From positions 25,565,098-25,629,097 of the forward strand of contig CM050658.1 in NCBI GenBank assembly GCA_027574665.1: a stretch of DNA of 64,000 nucleotides, in the 5' to 3' direction. How positions within the stretch are numbered: position 1 is the first letter of the stretch; every line of letters starts with the position of its first letter. The notes beneath the pieces were generated by a model. It had not been told where the DNA came from. It did not search any database and saw only the letters and a list, made by a program, of their open reading frames with translations. Below, piece after piece: positions 49,501-61,100 of this stretch. Made by a program: the position numbers and the translations under genes. This DNA comes from Rhynochetos jubatus. Lineage: Eukaryota; Chordata; Aves; Eurypygiformes; Rhynochetidae.

Positions 49501-52500
49501 GCAGTGCTCTGCAAAGGCGCAGCAAGAAGGGACAAGAAATTCTCTCCTAACTCTTTCTGTTTGGTCGCATTACAGTGCTGCTTTAGATGGCCGTGTTCGG
49601 GCAGACGCTTCAACGAGCCGCGCATTCGAGCCTCTCCGAGCCTGTTAGCACAGAGAAGGTGACCCTGTGGATTTCGACTTTCCCGGGGATACAGAGCTCT
49701 GTCTTAAGAGGCATGCTGTGCTCTGCCAAAACAAACAAGGTTTCACTAAGAAATTCTCTCCTAGCTCTTTCCCTTTTGGAGGAAAAGGGAGAGGTTTGTT
49801 TCTAAGCTTTGCAAGCGGTCCCGCGCTCTGCTGAAAAGGGAACGAACTGCTAGAGCACAGCGAGAGAAAACAGCGTAAGCAATTCCTTCCTAGCTCTTTC
49901 TGTTGCCGAGGAACCGTGGCACTGTTGGAACTGGAGATTGCAAGCAACACAGCGATCCGGCTGCTCTGGCACGCAGTGCTCTGCAAAGGCGCAGCAAGAA
50001 GGGACAAGAAATTCTCTCCTAACTCTTTCTGTTTGGTCGCATTACAGTGCTGCTTTAGATGTCCGTGTTCGGGCAGACGCTTCAACGAGCCGCGCATTCG
50101 AGCCTCTCCGAGCCTGTTAGCACAGAGAAGGTGACCCTGTGGATTTCGACTTTCCCGGGGATACAGAGCTCTGTCTTAAGAGGCATGCAGTGCTCTGCCA
50201 AAACAAACAAGGTTTCCCTAAGAAATTCTCTCGTAGCTCTTTCCCTTTTGGAGGAAAAGGGAGAGGTTTGTTTCTAAGCTTTGCAAGCGGTCCCGCGCTC
50301 TGCCGAAAAGGGAACGAACTGCTAGAGCACAGCGAGAGAAAACAGCGTAAGCAAGTCCTTCCTAGCTCTTTCTGTTGCCGAGGAACCGTGGCACTGTTGG
50401 AACTGGAGATTGCAAGCAACACAGCGATCCGGCTGCTCTGGCACGCAGTGCTCTGCAAAGGCGCAGCAAGAAGGGACAAGAAATTCTCTCCTAACTCTTT
50501 CTCTTTGGTCGCATTACAGTGCTGCTTCAGATGTCCGTGTTCGGGCAGACGCTTCAACGAGCCGCGCATTCGAGCCTCTCCGAGCCTGTTAGCACAGAGA
50601 AGGTGACCCTGTGGATTTCGACTTTCCCGGGGATACAGAGCTCTGTCTTAAGAGGCATGCAGTGCTCTGCCAAAACAAACAAGGTTTCCCTAAGAAATTC
50701 TCTCGTAGCTCTTTCCCTTTTGGAGGAAAAGGGAGAGGTTTGTTTCTAAGCTTTGCAAGCGGTCCCGCGCTCTGCCGAAAAGGGAAGGAACTGCTAGAGC
50801 ACAGCGAGAGAAAACAGCGTAAGCAAGTCCTTCCTAGCTCTTTCTGTTGCCGAGGAACTGTGGCACTGTTGGAACTGGAGATTGCAAGCAACACAGCGAT
50901 CCGGCTGCTCTGGCACGCAGTGCTCTGCAAAGGCGCAGCAAGAAGGGACAAGAAATTCTCTCCTAACTCTTTCTGTTTGGTCGCATTACAGTGCTGCTTT
51001 AGATGTCCGTGTTCGGGCAGACGCTTCAACGAGCCGCGCATTCGAGCCTCTCCGAGCCTGTTAGCACAGAGAAGGTGACCCTGTGGATTTCGACTTTCCC
51101 GGGGATACAGAGCTCTGTCTTAAGAGGCATGCAGTGCTCTGCCAAAACAAACAAGGTTTCCCTAAGAAATTCTCTCGTAGCTCTTTCCCTTTTGGAGGAA
51201 AAGGGAGAGGTTTGTTTCTAAGCTTTGCAAGCGGTCCCGCGCTCTGCCGAAAAGGGAACGAACTGCTAGAGCACAGCGAGAGAAAACAGCGTAAGCAAGT
51301 CCTTCCTAGCTCTTTCTGTTGCCGAGGAACTGTGGCACTGTTGGAACTGGAGATTGCAAGCAACACAGCGGTCTGGCTGCTCTGGCACGCAGTGCTCTGC
51401 AAAGGCGCAGCAAGAAGGGACAAGAAATTCTCTCCTAACTCTTTCTGTTTGGTCGCATTACAGTGCTGCTTCAGATGGCCGTGTTCGGGCAGACGCTTCA
51501 ACGAGCCGCGCATTCGAGCCTCTCCGAGCCTGTTAGCACAGAGAAGGTGACCCTGTGGATTTCGACTTTCCCGGGGATACAGAGCTCTGTCTTAAGAGGC
51601 ATGCAGTGCTCTGCCAAAACAAACAAGGTTTCCCTAAGAAATTCTCTCGTAGCTCTTTCCCTTTTGGAGGAAAAGGGAGAGGTTTGTTTCTAAGCTTTGC
51701 AAGCGGTCCCGCGCTCTGCCGAAAAGGGAACGAACTGCTAGAGCACAGCGAGAGAAAACAGCGTAAGCAATTCCTTCCTAGCTCTTTCTGTTGCCGAGGA
51801 ACGGTGGCACTGTTGGAACTGGAGATTGCAAGCAACACAGCGGTCCGGCTGCTCTGGCACGCAGTGCTCTGCAAAGGCGCAGCAAGAAGGGACAAGAAAT
51901 TCTCTCCTAACTCTTTCTCTTTGGTCGCATTACAGTGCTGCTTTAGATGGCCGTGTTCGGGCAGACGCTTCAACGAGCCGCGCATTCGAGCCTCTCCGAG
52001 CCTGTTAGCACAGAGAAGGTGACCCTGTGGATTTCGACTTTCCCGGGGATACAGAGCTCTGTCTTAAGAGGCATGCTGTGCTCTGCCAAAACAAACAAGG
52101 TTTCACTAAGAAATTCTCTCCTAGCTCTTTCCCTTTTGGAGGAAAAGGGAGAGGTTTGTTTCTAAGCTTTGCAAGCGGTCCCGCGCTCTGCTGAAAAGGG
52201 AACGAACTGCTAGAGCACAGCGAGAGAAAACAGCGTAAGCAATTCCTTCCTAGCTCTTTCTGTTGCCGAGGAACTGTGGCACTGTTGGAACTGGAGATTG
52301 CAAGCAACACAGCGATCCGGCTGCTCTGGCACGCAGTGCTCTGCAAAGGCGCAGCAAGAAGGGACAAGAAATTCTCTCCTAACTCTTTCTGTTTGGTCGC
52401 ATTACAGTGCTGCTTTAGATGTCCGTGTTCGGGCAGACGCTTCAACGAGCCGCGCATTCGAGCCTCTCCGAGCCTGTTAGCACAGAGAAGGTGACCCTGT

Positions 52501-55330
52501 GGATTTCGACTTTCCCGGGGATACAGAGCTCTGTCTTAAGAGGCATGCAGTGCTCTGCCAAAACAAACAAGGTTTCCCTAAGAAATTCTCTCGTAGCTCT
52601 TTCCCTTTTGGAGGAAAAGGGAGAGGTTTGTTTCTAAGCTTTGCAAGCGGTCCCGCGCTCTGCCGAAAAGGGAACGAACTGCTAGAGCACAGCGAGAGAA
52701 AACAGCGTAAGCAACTCCTTCCTAGCTCTTTCTGTTGCCGAGGAACCGTGGCACTGTTGGAACTGGAGATTGCAAGCAACACAGCGATCCGGCTGCTCTG
52801 GCACGCAGTGCTCTGCAAAGGCGCAGCAAGAAGGGACAAGAAATTCTCTCCTAACTCTTTCTCTTTGGTCGCATTACAGTGCTGCTTCAGATGTCCGTGT
52901 TCGGGCAGACGCTTCAACGAGCCGCGCATTCGAGCCTCTCCGAGCCTGTTAGCACAGAGAAGGTGACCCTGTGGATTTCGACTTTCCCGGGGATACAGAG
53001 CTCTGTCTTAAGAGGCATGCAGTGCTCTGCCAAAACAAACAAGGTTTCCCTAAGAAATTCTCTCGTAGCTCTTTCCCTTTTGGAGGAAAAGGGAGAGGTT
53101 TGTTTCTAAGCTTTGCAAGCGGTCCCGCGCTCTGCCGAAAAGGGAACGAACTGCTAGAGCACAGCGAGAGAAAACAGCGTAAGCAACTCCTTCCTAGCTC
53201 TTTCTGTTGCCGAGGAACTGTGGCACTGTTGGAACTGGAGATTGCAAGCAACACAGCGATCCGGCTGCTCTGGCACGCAGTGCTCTGCAAAGGCGCAGCA
53301 AGAAGGGACAAGAAATTCTCTCCTAACTCTTTCTGTTTGGTCGCATTACAGTGCTGCTTTAGATGTCCGTGTTCGGGCAGACGCTTCAACGAGCCGCGCA
53401 TTCGAGCCTCTCCGAGCCTGTTAGCACAGAGAAGGTGACCCTGTGGATTTCAACTTTCCCGGGGATACAGAGCTCTGTCTTAAGAGGCATGCTGTGCTCT
53501 GCCAAAACAAACAAGGTTTCCCTAAGAAATTCTCTCGTAGCTCTTTCCCTTTTGGAGGAAAAGGGAGAGGTTTGTTTCTAAGCTTTGCAAGCGGTCCCGC
53601 GCTCTGCCGAAAAGGGAACGAACTGCTAGAGCACAGCGAGAGAAAACAGCGTAAGCAATTCCTTCCTAGCTCTTTCTGTTGCCGAGGAACTGTGGCACTG
53701 TTGGAACTGGAGATTGCAAGCAACACAGCGATCCGGCTGCTCTGGCACGCAGTGCTCTGCAAAGGCGCAGCAAGAAGGGACAAGAAATTCTCTCCTAACT
53801 CTTTCTCTTTGGTTGCATTACAGTGCTGCTTTAGATGTCCGTATTCGGGCAGACGCTTCAACGAGCCGCGCATTCGAGCCTCTCCGAGCCTGTTAGCACA
53901 GAGAAGGTGACCCTGTGGATTTCGACTTTCCCGGGGATACAGAGCTCTGTCTTAAGAGGCATGCAGTGCTCTGCCAAAACAAACAAGGTTTCCCTAAGAA
54001 ATTCTCTCGTAGCTCTTTCCCTTTTGGAGGAAAAGGGAGAGGTTTGTTTCTAAGCTTTGCGAGCGGTCCCGCGCTCTGCCGAAAAGGGAACGAACTGCTA
54101 GAGCACAGCGAGAGAAAACAGCGTAAGCAATTCCTTCCTAGCTCTTTCTGTTGCCGAGGAACGGTGGCACTGTTGGAACTGGAGATTGCAAGCAACACAG
54201 CGGTCCGGCTGCTCTGGCACGCAGTGCTCTGCAAAGGCGCAGTAAGAAGGGACAAGAAATTCTCTCCTAACTCTTTCTGTTTGGTCGCATTACAGTGCTG
54301 CTTTAGATGTCCGTGTTTGGGCAGACGCTTCAACGAGCCGCGCATTCGAGCCTCTCCGAGCCTGTTAGCACAGAGAAGGTGACCCTGTGGATTTCGACTT
54401 TCCCGGGGATACAGAGCTCTGTCTTAAGAGGCATGCAGTGCTCTGCCAAAACAAACAAGGTTTCCCTAAGAAATTCTCTCGTAGCTCTTTCCCTTTTGGA
54501 GGAAAAGGGAGAGGTTTGTTTCTAAGCTTTGCAAGCGGTCCCGCGCTCTGCCGAAAAGGGAAGGAACTGCTAGAGCACAGCGAGAGAAAACAGCGTAAGC
54601 AATTCCTTCCTAGCTCTTTCTGTTGCCGAGGAACTGTGGCACTGTTGGAACTGGAGATTGCAAGCAACACAGCGATCCGGCTGCTCTGGCACGCAGTGCT
54701 CTGCAAAGGCGCAGCAAGAAGGGACAAGAAATTCTCTCCTAACTCTTTCTGTTTGGTCGCATTACAGTGCTGCTTTAGATGTCCGTGTTCGGGCAGACGC
54801 TTCAACGAGCCGCGCATTCGAGCCTCTCCGAGCCTGTTAGCACAGAGAAGGTGACCCTGTGGATTTCGACTTTCCCGGGGATACAGAGCTCTGTCTTAAG
54901 AGGCATGCAGTGCTCTGCCAAAACAAACAAGGTTTCCCTAAGAAATTCTCTCGTAGCTCTTTCCCTTTTGGAGGAAAAGGGAGAGGTTTGTTTCTAAGCT
55001 TTGCAAGCGGTCCCGCGCTCTGCCGAAAAGGGAACGAACTGCTAGAGCACAGCGAGAGAAAACAGCGTAAGCAACTCCTTCCTAGCTCTTTCTGTTGCCG
55101 AGGAACTGTGGCACTCTTGGAACTGGAGATTGCAAGCAACACAGCGATCCGGCTGCTCTGGCACGCAGTGCTCTGCAAAGGCGCAGCAAGAAGGGACAAG
55201 AAATTCTCTCCTAACTCTTTCTCTTTGGTTGCATTACAGTGCTGCTTTAGATGTCCGTATTCGGGCAGACGCTTCAACGAGCCGCGCATTCGAGCCTCTC
55301 CGAGCCTGTTAGCACAGAGAAGGTGACCCT

Positions 55331-57218
55331 GTGGATTTCGACTTTCCCGGGGATACAGAGCTCTGTCTTAAGAGGCATGCAGTGCTCTGCCAAAACAAAC
55401 AAGGTTTCCCTAAGAAATTCTCTCGTAGCTCTTTCCCTTTTGGAGGAAAAGGGAGAGGTTTGTTTCTAAGCTTTGCGAGCGGTCCCGCGCTCTGCCGAAA
55501 AGGGAACGAACTGCTAGAGCACAGCGAGAGAAAACAGCGTAAGCAATTCCTTCCTAGCTCTTTCTGTTGCCGAGGAACGGTGGCACTGTTGGAACTGGAG
55601 ATTGCAAGCAACACAGCGGTCCGGCTGCTCTGGCACGCAGTGCTCTGCAAAGGCGCAGCAAGAAGGGACAAGAAATTCTCTCCTAACTCTTTCTGTTTGG
55701 TCGCATTACAGTGCTGCTTTAGATGTCCGTGTTCGGGCAGACGCTTCAACGAGCCGCGCATTCGAGCCTCTCCGAGCCTGTTAGCACAGAGAAGGTGACC
55801 CTGTGGATTTCGACTTTCCCGGGGATACAGAGCTCTGTCTTAAGAGGCATGCAGTGCTCTGCCAAAACAAACAAGGTTTCCCTAAGAAATTCTCTCGTAG
55901 CTCTTTCCCTTTTGGAGGAAAAGGGAGAGGTTTGTTTCTAAGCTTTGCAAGCGGTCCCGCGCTCTGCCGAAAAGGGAACGAACTGCTAGAGCACAGCGAG
56001 AGAAAACAGCGTAAGCAATTCCTTCCTAGCTCTTTCTGTTGCCGAGGAACTGTGGCACTGTTGGAACTGGAGATTGCAAGCAACACAGCGATCCGGCTGC
56101 TCTGGCACGCAGTGCTCTGCAAAGGCGCAGCAAGAAGGGACAAGAAATTCTCTCCTAACTCTTTCTGTTTGGTCGCATTACAGTGCTGCTTTAGATGTCC
56201 GTGTTCGGGCAGACGCTTCAACGAGCCGCGCATTCGAGCCTCTCCGAGCCTGTTAGCACAGAGAAGGTGACCCTGTGGATTTCGACTTTCCCGGGGATAC
56301 AGAGCTCTGTCTTAAGAGGCATGCAGTGCTCTGCCAAAACAAACAAGGTTTCCCTAAGAAATTCTCTCGTAGCTCTTTCCCTTTTGGAGGAAAAGGGAGA
56401 GGTTTGTTTCTAAGCTTTGCGAGCGGTCCCGCGCTCTGCCGAAAAGGGAACAAACTGCTAGAGCACAGCGAGAGAAAACAGCGTAAGCAATTCCTTCCTA
56501 GCTCTTTCTGTTGCCGAGGAACGGTGGCACTGTTGGAACTGGAGATTGCAAGCAACACAGCGGTCCGGCTGCTCTGGCATGCAGTGCTCTGCAAAGGCGC
56601 AGCAAGAAGGGACAAGAAATTCTCTCCTAACTCTTTCTGTTTGGTCGCATTACAGTGCTGCTTTAGATGTCCGTGTTCGGGCAGACGCTTCAACGAGCCG
56701 CGCATTCGAGCCTCTCCGAGCCTGTTAGCACAGAGAAGGTGACCCTGTGGATTTCGACTTTCCCGGGGATACAGAGCTCTGTCTTAAGAGGCATGCAGTG
56801 CTCTGCCAAAACAAACAAGGTTTCCCTAAGAAATTCTCTCGTAGCTCTTTCCCTTTTGGAGGAAAAGGGAGAGGTTTGTTTCTAAGCTTTGCAAGCGGTC
56901 CCGCGCTCTGCCGAAAAGGGAACGAACTGCTAGAGCACAGCGAGAGAAAACAGCGTAAGCAATTCCTTCCTAGCTCTTTCTGTTGCCGAGGAACTGTGGC
57001 ACTGTTGGAACTGGAGATTGCAAGCAACACAGCGATCCGGCTGCTCTGGCACGCAGTGCTCTGCAAAGGCGCAGCAAGAAGGGACAAGAAATTCTCTCCT
57101 AACTCTTTCTGTTTGGTCGCATTACAGTGCTGCTTTAGATGTCCGTGTTCGGGCAGACGCTTCAACGAGCCGCGCATTCGAGCCTCTCCGAGCCTGTTAG
57201 CACAGAGAAGGTGACCCT
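55331..57218 (+). repeat. Dimeric higher-order repeat, 944 bp x 2
   Basis: Four units alternate. Those starting 55331 and 56275 carry TTGCGAGCGG, GAACGGTGG and GCGGTCCGG. Those starting 55803 and 56747 carry TTGCAAGCGG, GAACTGTGG and GCGATCCGG. The second dimer has two private changes, GGGAACAAACTG near 56450 and CTGGCATGCAG near 56578. Confidence 0.7.
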
Positions 57219-58162
57219 GTGGATTTCGACTTTCCCGGGGATACAGAGCTCTGTCTTAAGAGGCATGCAGTGCTCTGCCAAAACAAACAAGGTTTCCCTA
57301 AGAAATTCTCTCGTAGCTCTTTCCCTTTTGGAGGAAAAGGGAGAGGTTTGTTTCTAAGCTTTGCAAGCGGTCCCGCGCTCTGCCGAAAAGGGAACGAACT
57401 GCTAGAGCACAGCGAGAGAAAACAGCGTAAGCAAGCCCTTCCTAGCTCTTTCTGTTGCCGAGGAACTGTGGCACTGTTGGAACTGGAGATTGCAAGCAAC
57501 ACAGCGATCCGGCTGCTCTGGCACGCAGTGCTCTGCAAAGGCGCAGCAAGAAGGGACAAGAAATTCTCTCCTAACTCTTTCTGTTTGGTCGCATTACAGT
57601 GCTGCTTTAGATGTCCGTGTTCGGGCAGACGCTTCAACGAGCCGCGCATTCGAGCCTCTCCGAGCCTGTTAGCACAGAGAAGGTGACCCTGTGGATTTCG
57701 ACTTTCCCGGGGATACAGAGCTCTGTCTTAAGAGGCATGCAGTGCTCTGCCAAAACAAACAAGGTTTCCCTAAGAAATTCTCTCGTAGCTCTTTCCCTTT
57801 TGGAGGAAAAGGGAGAGGTTTGTTTCTAAGCTTTGCAAGCGGTCCCGCGCTCTGCCGAAAAGGGAACGAACTGCTAGAGCACAGCGAGAGAAAACAGCGT
57901 AAGCAAGCCCTTCCTAGCTCTTTCTGTTGCCGAGGAACTGTGGCACTGTTGGAACTGGAGATTGCAAGCAACACAGCGATCCGGCTGCTCTGGCACGCAG
58001 TGCTCTGCAAAGGCGCAGCAAGAAGGGACAAGAAATTCTCTCCTAACTCTTTCTGTTTGGTCGCATTACAGTGCTGCTTTAGATGGCCGTGTTCGGGCAG
58101 ACGCTTCAACGAGCCGCGCATTCGAGCCTCTCCGAGCCTGTTAGCACAGAGAAGGTGACCCT
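57219..58162 (+). repeat. Adjacent monomer duplication marked by AAGCCCTTCC
   Basis: Two neighbouring monomers share AAGCCCTTCC (about 57433 and 57905), a form I find nowhere else in the window. They differ mainly at GATGTCCG versus GATGGCCG. This marks a single-unit tandem duplication or conversion. Confidence 0.7.
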
Positions 58163-61100
58163 GTGGATTTCGACTTTCCCGGGGATACAGAGCTCTGTCT
58201 TAAGAGGCATGCAGTGCTCTGCCAAAACCAACAAGGTTTCCCTAAGAAATTCTCTCGTAGCTCTTTCCCTTTTGGAGGAAAAGGGAGAGGTTTGTTTCTA
58301 AGCTTTGCAAGCGGTCCCGCGCTCTGCCGAAAAGGGAACGAACTGCTAGAGCACAGCGAGAGAAAACAGCGTAAGCAAGTCCTTCCTAGCTCTTTCTGTT
58401 GCCGAGGAACTGTGGCACTGTTGGAACTGGAGATTGCAAGCAACACAGCGATCCGGCTGCTCTGGCACGCAGTGCTCTGAAAAGGCGCAGCAAGAAGGGA
58501 CAAGAAATTCTCTCCTAACTCTTTCTCTTTGGTTGCATTACAGTGCTGCTTTAGATGTCCGTATTCGGGCAGACGCTTCAACGAGCCGCGCATTCGAGCC
58601 TCTCCGAGCCTGTTAGCACAGAGAAGGTGACCCTGTGGATTTCGACTTTCCCGGGGATACAGAGCTCTGTCTTAAGAGGCATGCAGTGCTCTGCCAAAAC
58701 AAACAAGGTTTCCCTAAGAAATTCTCTCGTAGCTCTTTCCCTTTTGGAGGAAAAGGGAGAGGTTTGTTTCTAAGCTTTGCGAGCGGTCCCGCGCTCTGCC
58801 GAAAAGGGAACGAACTGCTAGAGCACAGCGAGAGAAAACAGCGTAAGCAATTCCTTCCTAGCTCTTTCTGTTGCCGAGGAACGGTGGCACTGTTGGAACT
58901 GGAGATTGCAAGCAACACAGCGGTCCGGCTGCTCTGGCACGCAGTGCTCTGCAAAGGCGCAGTAAGAAGGGACAAGAAATTCTCTCCTAACTCTTTCTGT
59001 TTGGTCGCATTACAGTGCTGCTTTAGATGTCCGTGTTTGGGCAGACGCTTCAACGAGCCGCGCATTCGAGCCTCTCCGAGCCTGTTAGCACAGAGAAGGT
59101 GACCCTGTGGATTTCGACTTTCCCGGGGATACAGAGCTCTGTCTTAAGAGGCATGCAGTGCTCTGCCAAAACAAACAAGGTTTCCCTAAGAAATTCTCTC
59201 CTAGCTCTTTCCCTTTTGGAGGAAAAGGGAGAGGTTTGTTTCTAAGCTTTGCAAGCGGTCCCGCGCTCTGCCGAAAAGGGAACGAACTGCTAGAGCACAG
59301 CGAGAGAAAACAGCGTAAGCAATTCCTTCCTAGCTCTTTCTGTTGCCGAGGAACTGTGGCACTGTTGGAACTGGAGATTGCAAGCAACACAGCGATCCGG
59401 CTGCTCTGGCACGCAGTGCTCTGCAAAGGCGCAGCAAGAAGGGACAAGAAATTCTCTCCTAACTCTTTCTGTTTGGTCGCATTACAGTGCTGCTTTAGAT
59501 GGCCGTGTTCGGGCAGACGCTTCAACGAGCCGCGCATTCGAGCCTCTCCGAGCCTGTTAGCACAGAGAAGGTGACCCTGTGGATTTCGACTTTCCCGGGG
59601 ATACAGAGCTCTGTCTTAAGAGGCATGCAGTGCTCTGCCAAAACAAACAAGGTTTCCCTAAGAAATTCTCTCCTAGCTCTTTCCCTTTTGGAGGAAAAGG
59701 GAGAGGTTTGTTTCTAAGCTTTGCAAGCGGTCCCGCGCTCTGCCGAAAAGGGAACGAACTGCTAGAGCACAGCGAGAGAAAACAGCGTAAGCAAGTCCTT
59801 CCTAGCTCTTTCTGTTGCCGAGGAACTGTGGCACTGTTGGAACTGGAGATTGCAAGCAACACAGCGATCCGGCTGCTCTGGCACGCAGTGCTCTGCAAAG
59901 GCGCAGCAAGAAGGGACAAGAAATTCTCTCCTAACTCTTTCTGTTTGGTCGCATTACAGTGCTGCTTTAGATGTCCGTGTTCGGGCAGACGCTTCAACGA
60001 GCCACGCATTCGAGCCTCTCCGAGCCTGTTAGGACAGAGAAGGTGACCCTGTGGATTTCGACTTTCCCGGGGATACAGAGCTCTGTCTTAAGAGGCATGC
60101 AGTGCTCTGCCAAAACAAACAAGGTTTCCCTAAGAAATTCTCTCGTAGCTCTTTCCCTTTTGGAGGAAAAGGGAGAGGTTTGTTTCTAAGCTTTGCGAGC
60201 GGTCCCGCGCTCTGCCGAAAAGGGAAGGAACTGCTAGAGCACAGCGAGAGAAAACAGCGTAAGCAAGTCCTTCCTAGCTCTTTCTGTTGCCGAGGAACTG
60301 TGGCACTGTTGGAACTGGAGATTGCAAGCAACACAGCGATCCGGCTGCTCTGGCACGCAGTGCTCTGCAAAGGCGCAGCAAGAAGGGACAAGAAATTCTC
60401 TCCTAACTCTTTCTGTTTGGTCGCATTACAGTGCTGCTTTAGATGTCCGTGTTCGGGCAGACGCTTCAACGAGCCGCGCATTCGAGCCTCTCCGAGCCTG
60501 TTAGCACAGAGAAGGTGACCCTGTGGATTTCGACTTTCCCGGGGATACAGAGCTCTGTCTTAAGAGGCATGCAGTGCTCTGCCAAAACAAACAAGGTTTC
60601 ACTAAGAAATTCTCTCGTAGCTCTTTCCCTTTTGGAGGAAAAGGGAGGGCTTTGTTTCTAAGCTTTGCAAGCGGTCCCGCGCTCTGCCGAAAAGGGAACG
60701 AACTGCTAGAGCACAGCGAGAGAAAACAGCGTAAGCAATTCCTTCCTAGCTCTTTCTGTTGCCGAGGAACTGTGGCACTGTTGGAACTGGAGATTGCAAG
60801 CAACACAGCGATCCGGCTGCTCTGGCACGCAGTGCTCTGCAAAGGCGCAGCAAGAAGGGACAAGAAATTCTCTCCTAACTCTTTCTGTTTCGTCGCATTA
60901 CAGTGCTGCTTCAGATGTCCGTGTTCGGGCAGACGCTTCAACGAGCCGCGCATTCGAGCCTCTCCGAGCCTGTTAGCACAGAGAAGGTGACCCTGTGGAT
61001 TTCGACTTTCCCGGGGATACAGAGCTCTGTCTTAAGAGGCATGCAGTGCTCTGCCAAAACAAACAAGGTTTCCCTAAGAAATTCTCTCGTAGCTCTTTCC

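Larger units (their letters stand above)
53810..59106 (+). repeat. 10-monomer-offset duplication (4,720 bp)
   Basis: The haplotype TTGGTTGCATT, GTATTCGG, TTGCGAGCGG, GAACGGTGG, GCAGTAAGAAG and GTGTTTGGGC runs from about 53810 to 54380. It recurs from about 58530 to 59100, offset 4,720 bp, ten monomers. GTGTTTGGGC is found only at these two places (about 54312 and 59032). The intervening monomers do not show the same pairing, so the shared tract is roughly 600 bp. Confidence 0.7.
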